Origin: Phycisphaerae bacterium
GTDB lineage: Bacteria > Planctomycetota > Phycisphaerae > Phycisphaerales > UBA1924
Length of the DNA: 64,000 nt
Assembly (NCBI GenBank): GCA_030432255.1
Contig: JAUIHS010000016.1
Location: forward strand, 1 to 64,000
Direction: 5' to 3'
Shown piece after piece: positions 26,652 through 35,693 of the stretch (its first letter is position 1; every line of letters starts with the position of its first letter). Made by a program: the position numbers and the translations under genes. The notes beneath the pieces are model-generated. The model was not told the DNA's origin and did not search any database. It saw only the letters and a program-made list of their open reading frames with translations.

Positions 26652-27269
26652 ATGAAGGCATTTGCTCTTACCACGCTCGCTGGTCTCGCTGTTTCCGCCA
26701 CCGCTTCGGCCGGCACCAACATCGGCAACTTCGGTGGCGGCGCCATCCCGGACGCCATCACCTCGCACACCAACCCCGGCGTGCTCACCCTGACCGGTAC
26801 GGTCGTGGGCGGCGGCAACATCTCGAACCTCGGCGTGTCGATCGACATGTCCCACACCTGGGCCGGCGACCTCGAGATCGACATCACCAGCCCCGGTGGC
26901 AGCACCGTGACCCTGACGCACCGCGTCGGCGCCACGACCAGCACCCAGTTCGGTGACTCCAGCGGTCTCGCCGGCAGCTACACCTTCCGCGATGGTGGCG
27001 CCGACTACTGGGCGGCCGCCGCGGCTGCCGGCTTCGGCACCGACGTTGCCCCCGGCACGTACCAGCCCTCCGAGCAGTTCGACGCCCCGTCCGCTCTCTC
27101 CGCCCTGAACGGCGAGTCCGCGAACGGTACCTGGACCCTCACGGTCCGTGACTGGGGTGGAGGCGACACCGGCTCCATCGCTGGCTGGTCGCTTCTGAAC
27201 GTGCCCGCTCCGGGTGCGGCTGCCCTCTTCGGGCTCGCGGGTGTTGCCGGTCTCCGTCGCCGCAAGTAA
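26652..27269 (+). CDS. Exported P-domain protein with PEP-CTERM-like sorting tail (copy 1)
   Basis: 205 residues. Signal peptide 1-20 (MKAFALTTLAGLAVSATASA). Residues about 50-185 match the proprotein-convertase P domain: LGVSIDMSHTWAGDLEIDI, SPGGSTVTLTHRVGA and NGTWTLTVRDWGGGDTGSI, a beta-sandwich normally attached to subtilases; no protease domain is fused or adjacent. The end is VPAPGAAALFGLAG plus an Arg-Lys terminus, a PEP-CTERM-like signal: short motif, hydrophobic helix, basic tail. The protein would be exported and processed or anchored at the surface. A strong AAGAGGAGAG precedes the ATG. Confidence 0.82.
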   Translation: MKAFALTTLAGLAVSATASAGTNIGNFGGGAIPDAITSHTNPGVLTLTGTVVGGGNISNLGVSIDMSHTWAGDLEIDITSPGGSTVTLTHRVGATTSTQFGDSSGLAGSYTFRDGGADYWAAAAAAGFGTDVAPGTYQPSEQFDAPSALSALNGESANGTWTLTVRDWGGGDTGSIAGWSLLNVPAPGAAALFGLAGVAGLRRRK

Positions 27270-27300
27270 TCCGCTGATCGAAATCTGAATACTGCCATCC

Positions 27301-27332
27301 GACGAAGCCCCGCCCTGTTGCGGGGCTTCGTC
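27301..27332 (+). terminator. Intrinsic terminator after P-domain copy 1
   Basis: A perfect 13-bp stem GACGAAGCCCCGC (27301-27313) with its complement (27320-27332) around a 6-base loop, 30 bases after the stop codon. The following TCATAAT is short on T, but stem strength makes it convincing. Confidence 0.75.
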
Positions 27333-27742
27333 TCATAATGGATGCCGGCATCGGCCCTCAGCCTCACGAAGGACAATCCGGTCGGCTCTCCGCCTGATTT
27401 TCGAACCTGCTGCTCCGGTCGGTCTGTAGGGATTTTGACGATTTTGTTTGCTCTTGGCTGGCAAACGGTTATGCTTATCTCCCGTCGGACCCTGCTTGCG
27501 GGGGTTCCGCCACAATTGGGTAGGTTGAAGGAACACGTCAAACCTTCAGACATATATGACGGACGCGGAAAGTGTCCCGTGGGACTTTTGTCCGGTTGTG
27601 TGTTCGACCCGTAGGACGGTCGATGCAGAACGGAGTCTTGCTTGCCGGTATCTCGAGAGGGGTGCGGGTGCTTTGTTCCGGCTGGGAGTCGGAATTGTCT
27701 CTTTAGGTCATTCTTCATAGTTGAAGAGGAGAGGAAATACAC
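27333..27742 (+). other. 410-base leader region of P-domain copy 2
   Basis: No supported gene. Features seen: TTGCTC (27448-27453) and TATGCT (27470-27475) with a 16-base spacer as a weak promoter; the string at 27574-27590 that is nearly identical to one at 26547-26563 ahead of copy 1; and a strong AGAGGAGAGG before the ATG at 27743. A long leader of similar length precedes both copies, which suggests that the duplication included the regulatory DNA. Confidence 0.4.
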
Positions 27743-28357
27743 ATGAAGGCTGCTTTTGCTTTGAGCGCTGTTGCTGGTCTGGCTGTTTCGGTTCACGCCG
27801 GTAGCTCCATCGGTTCCTTCGGTGGCGGCGCCATCCCGGACGCCACCACGTCCCACGTTGCCCCCGGTCAGCTGACCCTCACCGGCGTTGTCGCCGGCGG
27901 CGGCGCTGTCAACAACCTCGGCGTCGCCGTCGATATGGCCCACACCTGGGCTGGCGACCTCGAGATCGACATCACCAGCCCCATGGGCACCACGGTCACC
28001 CTCGTGCACCGCGTCGGCGCCACCACGAGCACCCAGTTCGGTGACTCCTCCGGCGTCAACGGCACCTACACCTTCCGTGATGGTGGCGCTGACTACTGGG
28101 CGGCCGCCGCTGCTGCCGGCTTCGGCACCGACGTTGCCACCGGCACCTACGCCCCCTCCGAGCAGTTCAACGCTGCCTCCGCTCTCTCCGTCATGAACGG
28201 CGAGAACGCTGACGGTACTTGGACCCTCACCGTGCGTGACTGGGGTGGAGGCGACACCGGCTCCATCGCTGGCTGGACGCTTCTCAACGTCCCGGCTCCG
28301 GGCGCTGCTGCCCTCTTCGGTCTCGCTGGCCTCGCTGGCCTGCGTCGCCGCAAGTAA
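27743..28357 (+). CDS. Exported P-domain protein with PEP-CTERM-like sorting tail (copy 2)
   Basis: 204 residues and a close paralogue of copy 1, aligned over its whole length with scattered substitutions and only one indel, near the signal peptide (MKAAFALSAVAGLAVSVHA). The P-domain core (VDMAHTWAGDLEIDITSPMG, WTLTVRDWGGGDTGSIAGW) and the sorting tail (VPAPGAAALFGLAGLAGLRR) are the same. Copies 1 and 2 each have their own terminator and leader, so they can be expressed separately. Role unknown; no protease partner seen. Confidence 0.82.
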   Translation: MKAAFALSAVAGLAVSVHAGSSIGSFGGGAIPDATTSHVAPGQLTLTGVVAGGGAVNNLGVAVDMAHTWAGDLEIDITSPMGTTVTLVHRVGATTSTQFGDSSGVNGTYTFRDGGADYWAAAAAAGFGTDVATGTYAPSEQFNAASALSVMNGENADGTWTLTVRDWGGGDTGSIAGWTLLNVPAPGAAALFGLAGLAGLRRRK

Positions 28358-28385
28358 TCAGCATCAGCTGAGTCTGTAAGTTCAG

Positions 28386-28422
28386 GACGCCCCGCCACCC
28401 TCGGCGGGGCGTCTTCATTTTT
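28386..28422 (+). terminator. Intrinsic terminator after P-domain copy 2
   Basis: GACGCCCCGCC (28386-28396) and its exact complement (28403-28413) around ACCCTC, followed by TTCATTTTT. A textbook terminator with 11-bp stem. Confidence 0.85.
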
Positions 28423-28563
28423 CGGGAGTCGGGACGCGGGAATCGGGAAACGGGGTGGATCGCCCCAATGCCGGGTGCCCGGTGCCGGATGCCCCAGTTC
28501 AATCCCGATTCCACCCCTTCCCCACTGGCCCACCAACTCGCGAATCGCTACACTTTTCCCCCT

Positions 28564-29445
28564 ATGGCAGGCGTAAGAGAAATCAAGTCCCGGATCAAGG
28601 CGGTTCGCAACATCCGACGCATCACCAAGACGATGCAGATGATCGCGACCTCAAAGTTCGCACGCGCGCAGCAACGCGCCACCGCGACCAAGCCCTACTC
28701 CGAGGGTGTCTACGAACTGGTCACCGAACTCGCCTCGAAGGCCGGCAACATCAGCCATCCGCTGATCGATGGCCCAACCGGCGGCGCCAAGGGACCGATC
28801 GTCCACCTCGTCATCACCTCAGACCGAGGTCTCTGCGGCCCCTACAACGGCAACGTGCTCCGCACCGCAGTGCGCACCGTTCGCGCAGAGTCCGGTGCCA
28901 AGCGCATCGAGGTCGTCGGACGCAAGGGACTCTCGTTCCTGCGCTTCAACGGCGTCGAGGTGTCAGAGCACCACACGCAGTTCGGTGACACGCCCGCCTT
29001 CGAAGACGTCGAGCGCCTCGCGCAGTCCTACATGGACCGCTTTTCCCGCGGCGAGATCTCCGGTGTCCGCATTTCCTATATGCGATTCGAGTCCACGGCT
29101 CGGCAGCGCCCGGAAGTCCTGCAACTCCTGCCCCTCAAGCCGCCGACAGGGGAGGCCAGCGAGCAGACCTCCGACGGTGGCCGACTCGTCGAGTACGAGT
29201 TCACGCCGGAACCCGCCGTGCTCCTCGAAGATCTTCTGCCGGTGACGGTCAAGACCACGCTTTTCCAGTGCTTCAACGATGCTGTCGTCTCGGAGCACGT
29301 GGCCCGCATGGTGGCCATGAAGGCCGCGACCGACAATGCCGGAAAGATGGGTAAGTCACTTCAGCAGAAGTACAACCGCGCCCGCCAGGCACAGATCACC
29401 ACCGAGTTGACCGAGATCATCTCGGGTGCTGCGGCGCTGGAGTAG
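28564..29445 (+). CDS. atpG: F1F0 ATP synthase gamma subunit
   Basis: 293 residues. The N-terminal helix (MAGVREIKSRIKAVRNIRRI then TKTMQMIATSKFARAQ), the Rossmann-like middle (LVITSDRGLCGPYNGNVLR) and the C-terminal helix (MVAMKAATDNAGKMGKSLQ) that together form the rotating shaft are all intact. Length is normal. What is odd is position: no other atp gene lies on either side, whereas gamma is nearly always between atpA and atpD. The ATG at 28564 has no Shine-Dalgarno; TACACT lies nine bases ahead. Confidence 0.93.
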   Translation: MAGVREIKSRIKAVRNIRRITKTMQMIATSKFARAQQRATATKPYSEGVYELVTELASKAGNISHPLIDGPTGGAKGPIVHLVITSDRGLCGPYNGNVLRTAVRTVRAESGAKRIEVVGRKGLSFLRFNGVEVSEHHTQFGDTPAFEDVERLAQSYMDRFSRGEISGVRISYMRFESTARQRPEVLQLLPLKPPTGEASEQTSDGGRLVEYEFTPEPAVLLEDLLPVTVKTTLFQCFNDAVVSEHVARMVAMKAATDNAGKMGKSLQQKYNRARQAQITTELTEIISGAAALE

Positions 29446-29580
29446 CCTGAGCCCCGCTCACCTGTTCGTGATACACTGACGCTCCGTTCACCGGAGGCGC
29501 GGACGGTTCGTCATGCAACGGCCCCTCGTGATTCCATCGGTGACGTCTTACGAACAGCACTGTGACTCACGGAGATTGTG

Positions 29581-31005
29581 ATGGAAGCAGATGCCACGCC
29601 TGCCGCCGCGGCGAGGCTTGTCGGGCCGTACACCAATGTGCTTGAGATGATCGGTCGCACGCCGATGATCGAGTTATCCCAGCTTGATACCGGCCCCTGC
29701 CGCCTCTTCGCGAAGATGGAACTCATGAACCCTGCCGGGTCCATCAAGGATCGCATCGGCCTGTCGATGATCAGCGCGGCTGAGCAGGATGGTCGCCTCG
29801 ACCCGAAGGGCGATCCGCCGCCGACGATCATCGAGGCCACTGCGGGCAACACGGGTCTGGGTCTGGCACTGGTCGCCGGGCAGCGCGGGTACAAGCTCAT
29901 CGTCGTCATGCCGGACAAGATGAGCCAGGAGAAGATCCAGCATCTGCGTGCGATGGGTGCCGAGGTGATCCTCACCCGATCGGATGTTGAGAAGGGGCAT
30001 CCGGAGTACTACCAGGATGTGGCTGCGGCGCTTGCACAGCGCACGCCGAACAGCATGTACATCAACCAGTTCGGCAACGATGACAACTGGAAGGCTCACT
30101 ACGAGACGACCGCGCCGGAGATCTGGGAGCAGTTGGACGGCAAGGTGGATGCCATCGTCGTCGGCGTCGGCTCCGGCGGAACACTCACCGGCATGGGCCG
30201 CTACTTCCGTGAGCAGCATCCTGGTATCAAGATCGTGCTTGCGGATCCCGCAGGTTCGATCCTGACCCCGCTCGTCAACGAGGGGAAGAAGGTGCCGCCG
30301 GGGAGTTGGCTGATTGAGGGGATGGGTGAGGACTTCGTGCCTGACATCTGCGACCTCAGCCTTGTCGACGAGGCCATCGCAGTGCCGGACGGTGACGCAT
30401 TCATGGCGGCCCGCGAACTGCTCCGCAAGGAGGGGTTGCTGGTGGGATCGAGCACCGGCTGTCTTGTCGCGGCAGCGACCCTGTGGTGTCGCCGCCAGTC
30501 AGAGCCGCACAACGTGGTGACCCTGTTGTGCGACAGCGGTGCGAAGTACCTGTCCAAGATGTTCAACGACTTCTGGATGGTTGACAACGGCTTCATCGAG
30601 CGCTCCACGAGCAATGACCTGAGCGATCTCATTGCGCGGCGTCACATGGAGGGCGAGGACTACACGCTGGGGATTGACGACCCGGTCAACCAGGCCATCA
30701 AGCGGATGCAGATGTATGGCGTCTCGCAAATGGCCGTCCTGGATCCGAAGGGCGCCATTGTCGGCATCATCGACGAGACGGATATTCTGCTGGCGGTCAC
30801 GCAGGACGAGTCGAGCTTTGAAAAGCCTGTGTCCGACTTCATGACGCGTCGACTGGAGACGATTCCGCCCGGCGCTGACGTCAGCGAACTGCTGCCCATC
30901 TTCCGTGCCGACCGCGTCGCGATCGTGGTCGGAAGCGACGGTTCATTCCACGGCCTGATCACCAAGATCGACCTCATCAACTACCTGCGCCGCCAACTGG
31001 CCTGA
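29581..31005 (+). CDS. Cystathionine beta-synthase (PLP enzyme with CBS domain pair)
   Basis: 474 residues. The PLP-lysine lies in MNPAGSIKDR (Lys56), the phosphate-binding loop in EATAGNTGLGLA, and GVGSGGTLTGMGRYF is typical of the cysteine-synthase fold. Residues about 345-470 form two CBS domains (MQMYGVSQMAVLDPKGAIVG, FRADRVAIVVGSDGSFHG). It condenses serine (or O-acetylserine) and homocysteine to cystathionine. I chose ATG 29581, six bases after GGAG, over the adjacent GTG 29578. The next gene is the gamma-lyase/synthase 17 bases on, giving a two-gene transsulfuration operon. The CBS pair probably senses adenosyl ligands. Confidence 0.9.
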   Translation: MEADATPAAAARLVGPYTNVLEMIGRTPMIELSQLDTGPCRLFAKMELMNPAGSIKDRIGLSMISAAEQDGRLDPKGDPPPTIIEATAGNTGLGLALVAGQRGYKLIVVMPDKMSQEKIQHLRAMGAEVILTRSDVEKGHPEYYQDVAAALAQRTPNSMYINQFGNDDNWKAHYETTAPEIWEQLDGKVDAIVVGVGSGGTLTGMGRYFREQHPGIKIVLADPAGSILTPLVNEGKKVPPGSWLIEGMGEDFVPDICDLSLVDEAIAVPDGDAFMAARELLRKEGLLVGSSTGCLVAAATLWCRRQSEPHNVVTLLCDSGAKYLSKMFNDFWMVDNGFIERSTSNDLSDLIARRHMEGEDYTLGIDDPVNQAIKRMQMYGVSQMAVLDPKGAIVGIIDETDILLAVTQDESSFEKPVSDFMTRRLETIPPGADVSELLPIFRADRVAIVVGSDGSFHGLITKIDLINYLRRQLA

Positions 31006-31022
31006 TTCAAACGAGCCTTATC

Positions 31023-32225
31023 ATGACCCACCGCCCAGCGACTCAAGTCATTCACGCCGGTCAGCACATCGAGCCTGTCACCGGCGCCATCATGCCCCCC
31101 ATCTTCACCTCGTCGACGTACGCGCAGGAGTCGCCGGGGCAGCACAAGGGCTTCGAGTACACACGATCGCACAACCCCACGCGTTACGCGCTGGAGCGAA
31201 TGGTGGCGCGCCTCGAGGGATCGCAGATCGAGGAGTCAGCGGACCCGTCCTGCGGCGGCTTTGCATTCGCATCCGGCATGGCGGCGATGGGCACGATTCT
31301 CGAACTCATTGACCACGGTTCGCACATCGTTTCGGTCGACGACGTCTACGGCGGCTCCAACCGTCTCTTCAAACGCGTCCGCGAGCGCTCGCAGGGGCTG
31401 AGGGTCGATTTCGTGGACCTTTCGGATCCAGCCCGACTGGACGAGTTCATGACGGCGAAAACGGCGATGGTCTGGATCGAAACGCCGACCAATCCGACCC
31501 TGAAACTCATCGACCTTGAGGCGATTGTCAGTCGCGCCCGCGCCATCAACCCGAAGGCGCTCCTCGTCTGCGACAACACGTTTGCATCCCCGATGCTCCA
31601 GCGCCCGCTTGAGCACGGCTTCGATATCGTCGTGCACTCGGTCACCAAGTACATCAACGGACACTCGGATGTCGTGGGCGGTATCGCTGCCGTGAAGGAC
31701 GCTGAACTCGCCGAACGCCTGCGCTTCATCCAGAATTCAGTGGGCTCCGTACTGTCACCCTTCGACGCCTACCTGACGCTTCGCGGCATCAAGACGCTCG
31801 ACGTCCGGATGCAGCGTCACTGCGCGAATGCGGAGCGCATCGCGACCTGGCTCGAAGATCACGCCGGCGTGGAGTCCGTCATCTACCCGGGCCTGCAGAG
31901 TCATCCGCAGCATGAACTGGCAAAGCGCCAGATGGACGGCTTCGGTGGGATGGTGACCTTCGTCATCAAGGGCGGCCTCGATGAGGCGTCACGCTTCCTG
32001 GAGACGGTGCGCATCTTCACACTGGCCGAGTCACTCGGCGGTGTGGAGTCCCTGGTCAATCACCCGGCCATCATGACGCATGCCTCAGTACCGCCCGAGA
32101 TGCGCCGCGAACTCGGCATCAGCGACACGCTGATCCGCCTGAGCGTCGGCATCGAAGACTGCGACGACCAGATCGCAGATCTGGAGAAGGCCCTGCACGC
32201 CGCGAGCGGCGTCGCGACGGGTTGA
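31023..32225 (+). CDS. Cystathionine gamma-lyase/gamma-synthase family (PLP, type I)
   Basis: 400 residues, a Cys/Met-metabolism PLP enzyme. Hallmarks: FEYTRSHNPTRYALERMVA, FASGMAAMGTILEL, VWIETPTNPTLKLID, LLVCDNTFASP and the PLP-lysine in HSVTKYINGHSD (Lys209). Sequence alone does not separate gamma-lyase from gamma-synthase, but the upstream CBS gene makes gamma-lyase, giving cysteine from homocysteine, the more likely role. The C-terminal SLGGVESLVNHPAIMTHASV is intact. It converges on the leftward gene at 32229 with only three bases between. Confidence 0.9.
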   Translation: MTHRPATQVIHAGQHIEPVTGAIMPPIFTSSTYAQESPGQHKGFEYTRSHNPTRYALERMVARLEGSQIEESADPSCGGFAFASGMAAMGTILELIDHGSHIVSVDDVYGGSNRLFKRVRERSQGLRVDFVDLSDPARLDEFMTAKTAMVWIETPTNPTLKLIDLEAIVSRARAINPKALLVCDNTFASPMLQRPLEHGFDIVVHSVTKYINGHSDVVGGIAAVKDAELAERLRFIQNSVGSVLSPFDAYLTLRGIKTLDVRMQRHCANAERIATWLEDHAGVESVIYPGLQSHPQHELAKRQMDGFGGMVTFVIKGGLDEASRFLETVRIFTLAESLGGVESLVNHPAIMTHASVPPEMRRELGISDTLIRLSVGIEDCDDQIADLEKALHAASGVATG

Positions 32226-32228
32226 GGC

Positions 32229-32846
32229 TCAGTACGACAGATCGAGCGCGGGCGTCAGCGGTCCGACGATCGCTTCCAACTTCGTACGAAACTCGACCAG
32301 CGCCGGGTTCGTGAGCAGGTGAGGAATGAGGACGTCGTGGTCGTAGTTCGCGACGTACCCCCAGCCAAAGAAGCCGACTGACAGGAAGGGCCGCGCCACC
32401 AGAATCTGCTCCTCAGCTTCTTCGCAGTAGCAGATGAGATCGTGCCAACCGATCTGAAGTACTGGCTCACAGGGTGTGAAGTCACCAACGATCTCGTGAT
32501 CAGCGCCGTGCTCGTACCACTTGAAGACCTCGCCCGCGAGTTCATACTCGGCGGGGTACATGAGTCGAAGGCAGCCGCCCTCCTGGAAGGCCTTCACCGA
32601 CTCCTCGATTGATGCACTGTCGTCGAGCAGGTGGAAAGTCTCGACATAGTCTGCTGATGAGTGCAGTTGCAGACCCGCGATCCTCTCCATGGTCTCCAGA
32701 TGCGCTTCCCATCCACGCTCCTGTCCGTCGGAACGGTAGAGGCGAGCAGTCTGCGCGCCGCACAGATCCGACACCTGCCGAATCACATCAACTGGATGCG
32801 GGATGAGTCTTTCGGTGAACAGATAGAGTGAACCGCAGGCTGCCAT
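32229..32846 (-). CDS. Putative immunity protein next to surface toxin
   Basis: 205 residues, cytosolic by appearance (no signal peptide or membrane helix). Rich in aromatic and acidic residues (FKWYEHGADHEIVGDF, FLSVGFFGWGYVANYDHDV), a composition seen in immunity proteins. No family recognised. Its AAGGAG ribosome site overlaps the stop codon of the large upstream gene, and the gap is only 12 bases, so translation is coupled to the toxin-like gene. That linkage, small size and lack of other neighbours suggest protection against the C-terminal domain of 32859-35693. This is inference. Confidence 0.5.
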   Translation of the reverse strand: MAACGSLYLFTERLIPHPVDVIRQVSDLCGAQTARLYRSDGQERGWEAHLETMERIAGLQLHSSADYVETFHLLDDSASIEESVKAFQEGGCLRLMYPAEYELAGEVFKWYEHGADHEIVGDFTPCEPVLQIGWHDLICYCEEAEEQILVARPFLSVGFFGWGYVANYDHDVLIPHLLTNPALVEFRTKLEAIVGPLTPALDLSY

Positions 32847-32858
32847 TCCACATCTCCT

Positions 32859-35693
32859 TCAGGATGAGCCCCACGCTTTCAGAAAGGCAACGTGCCCGAT
32901 GACCTTGACGCTGTCCGGGTCCGGACTGAAGCGGCCAAGATAGGTCGTCAGTTTATCCATCGCAAGAAGCACATCGGCAGTCTTCTGATACACGTCATCT
33001 TCGTGCTGTGCAGCGATCATCAGTGTCGCGATCTCATCAAGCTCGTCGTCATACCTTGAATTGTTGATCAAGGCATGCACCGCGATCAGCGCACCGGCAC
33101 CACCCAGCGCCTTGCCAGCCTTCCCCTTGGCGGTTCGTCCGGCAGCGCCCAGAGCCCGTGCCAAGCGACCCCGCTTCTGGACGATGTGGTTGAGATGCCA
33201 TCCTTGCCTTGAAGAGTAACGGTACAACGAGCGCGCCAACGTGACATCCTGCCCTGTGACGAGCCGCTGATTTGCCAGTTGATTGGCGGTCGTAGTCCCG
33301 TGAAGGCCCGCCTTGACATCAATAACATCATCGATCATTGAAGTGTCCAGAACGTCCCCAACTTGAGGCACATAGCCCTCCTTCAGACGTAAGAGGTCGA
33401 GTTGTACGTAGCCCTTGGCGCCGTTGCCACCAAACCGATGAATCCGCCCCGTACTCACTTCAATGACCGGATCAACAAGCCATCGTTCCCGATCGGTGAG
33501 GCGCTCCGAGACTCGCCTGTGGACTTCCTTCCCGAACAGCCCGGTGTCCCTCGCTGCAGCACCCTGCCGCAACTCGGTCGGAGGCCAGTCTTCCTCCCTC
33601 ATCTCCTTCGTCACTTCCTCAATGAGCTTGACCACCTCTCTCTGGTACTCCGGAACCTTGCTCAGATCCAGGTTCACATGGATGACACCACCCGGGTTGT
33701 ACGAGAATGGAACCGATGGCCCGTCGATGATGAGGACGCGCGGATGATCGATGGCATCACTCGCCTGGTCCGGACGCACGCACATGAAGGCCGGGGTCAC
33801 GTGCGCGCCGTCTGCGTGGGGACGCAGCGGGAGCGCGTACTCCGCCAGTTCGAAGGACTCAAGGTCCTCATGGCCCCGTGGGTCCATCACACGCATCCTG
33901 TGCACCGCCCAAGTTGACTCAAGCAACCCCTCCGGAAGCGGGGCAAGGCCGGCAGGCGTTCCGTAACTTGAGACAAGCAGCGGCCACGGCCGCCAGAGTT
34001 CCTCGCCGGCAATCTGCGCTTCGATGACAACCTGCACCGCCGTCCAGCGCAGCATCGAGTTCGTCACACATGGCGCATCATCTCCCTCACGCTCCACCTC
34101 CACGACAACATCAATCGACTGGTCCCCCACCGACGGACTCGGACGCACCGCTTCCACGTAGACCGAGAGTTCATCTCCCGTCGTCAGTTCACCGACTGCG
34201 TATGTCCCCGGCGCCACGTAATGACCGCCTTGGCTCACCGGCCGGGGATCGCGGCCACCATCAAAGTGCAGCCACAGGCGCAGGTACCCCGGGCCAGGCG
34301 TCAGCGAGGTCGGGTCTGTCCCCATCGGGTCTGATGCGTCATACGTCAGCGTGATGATGTCATCCGGTCCGGCGCTGCCGAGTCCGATGCTCATGGTCAT
34401 CAGACCGTCCAGCGGACAGGCATCGTCGTCGAGGACATCAGGATGATCGATCAGATTGAGACCATCGGCGAGGTCGGGGAAACCATCCCGATCGTGGTCC
34501 AGGGAGTTGACAAGGATGATGATCCCCGCGTCCTCATCGTCAATCGTGTCATCCTCGTCAATGATCCCATCGCCATTGATATCCGCAAGCATGCCGCCCA
34601 TCGGCTGCCGATAACAGGGGCTCCCCACATTGTCCTGATCGGGAACACCATCGCCGTCGAGGTCCATGCAGCAGACGGGACCGCCTTGGTAACACGGCGA
34701 GTCGCAGTCTTCGCCGTTCGGAATGCCGTCGCAGTCGCTGTCCTCATCGACTTCAGGAACACCGTCTCCATCGGTATCCATGAAGCACCAGGAGAGATCC
34801 GGTGCCGGTGGCGGCGGGATCGTGATCGGCCGGTCCGTGTCAGACCCGACGAAGTCATCGATACCGTCAGGCGCCGTGCCAGGCCCCCCAGGCCGACCGG
34901 GATATCGCGGCTCAAAGAAGCAATCATCACAGTCGATATCCCACCCCCGCGCGACCGACGATGGCGGTTCACCACCCGACCAGCCTGGCAGCACCGCGCC
35001 ATCGGGACCGCGCGCCCACCCGATGCGCCCAACGGATGTGCCGATCGCGTTCACGATGACTCCGATTTCCGACGCCTCGGCACCCGATGCCGCTGCTACT
35101 GCCAGGTCCTCGCGGTCAACGACACCGTCATGGTTCAGGTCGCCGCGCAGCGGCCTGATGCCGAATCGCGCCTCCATCTCCGCATCGCTTCTCCAGTCGG
35201 CAGAGGTATCCGCGAGCAGCCCCCCGCTCACGATGGTGCAAGTCTCCAAGTCAATACGTCGCCATACGATCCAACTGTCTGTCCCGTTCGGCCCAGGTGG
35301 AAGAATCGAACGCACCAGCAGATCATCCCCATCCCCATCCCCTTGCCTGATCCCGATACCAAAGAACTCTCGCCCGCGCGGTTCGATGTGAGCGAGCAGC
35401 GTGTGATCAATGCCGGAGGTGATGACCACCGCACCGATCCGACCGGTGCTCCAATCACCGATGGTTGGATACGCCGCGATCTGATCGACGATCCCGTCGT
35501 CATCGACATCAACGTGAAGAACGGCGGCAGCCTCCGGCCGGGGCGGGACGGCTGTCGTCTGCGGCGGCCGTCCCGCCTGAACCGCGGCTCCCCAGCTCAA
35601 CCCCACAGCGAAGCCCGCACCGGCACCCAGAAGCCTGACGAGGCGCCGAGCACGAATACTCGGCGCGCAACGATCGCGTTGTCCCCGGAACAT
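32859..35693 (-). CDS. Large secreted calcium-repeat protein with C-terminal nuclease-like toxin module
   Basis: 944 residues. Signal peptide about 1-38 (LVRLLGAGAGFAVGLSWGAA). Residues about 170-215 include a dockerin-like loop (GDLNHDGVVDREDLAVA), and 300-440 thrombospondin-3-like Asp-rich loops (DTDGDGVPEVDEDSDCDG, DLDGDGVPDQDNVG). Beta-rich domains follow. From about residue 715 the character changes: GLFGKEVHRRV, then an Asp in YVQLDLL (about 765) and IDVKAG (about 792), resembling the E...D...(D/E)xK core of PD-(D/E)XK nucleases. A low-complexity Ala/Gly segment and helical end follow. AGGAGG precedes ATG 35693. Polymorphic-toxin reading is inference; the catalytic assignment is tentative. 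Confidence 0.6.
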   Translation of the reverse strand: MFRGQRDRCAPSIRARRLVRLLGAGAGFAVGLSWGAAVQAGRPPQTTAVPPRPEAAAVLHVDVDDDGIVDQIAAYPTIGDWSTGRIGAVVITSGIDHTLLAHIEPRGREFFGIGIRQGDGDGDDLLVRSILPPGPNGTDSWIVWRRIDLETCTIVSGGLLADTSADWRSDAEMEARFGIRPLRGDLNHDGVVDREDLAVAAASGAEASEIGVIVNAIGTSVGRIGWARGPDGAVLPGWSGGEPPSSVARGWDIDCDDCFFEPRYPGRPGGPGTAPDGIDDFVGSDTDRPITIPPPPAPDLSWCFMDTDGDGVPEVDEDSDCDGIPNGEDCDSPCYQGGPVCCMDLDGDGVPDQDNVGSPCYRQPMGGMLADINGDGIIDEDDTIDDEDAGIIILVNSLDHDRDGFPDLADGLNLIDHPDVLDDDACPLDGLMTMSIGLGSAGPDDIITLTYDASDPMGTDPTSLTPGPGYLRLWLHFDGGRDPRPVSQGGHYVAPGTYAVGELTTGDELSVYVEAVRPSPSVGDQSIDVVVEVEREGDDAPCVTNSMLRWTAVQVVIEAQIAGEELWRPWPLLVSSYGTPAGLAPLPEGLLESTWAVHRMRVMDPRGHEDLESFELAEYALPLRPHADGAHVTPAFMCVRPDQASDAIDHPRVLIIDGPSVPFSYNPGGVIHVNLDLSKVPEYQREVVKLIEEVTKEMREEDWPPTELRQGAAARDTGLFGKEVHRRVSERLTDRERWLVDPVIEVSTGRIHRFGGNGAKGYVQLDLLRLKEGYVPQVGDVLDTSMIDDVIDVKAGLHGTTTANQLANQRLVTGQDVTLARSLYRYSSRQGWHLNHIVQKRGRLARALGAAGRTAKGKAGKALGGAGALIAVHALINNSRYDDELDEIATLMIAAQHEDDVYQKTADVLLAMDKLTTYLGRFSPDPDSVKVIGHVAFLKAWGSS

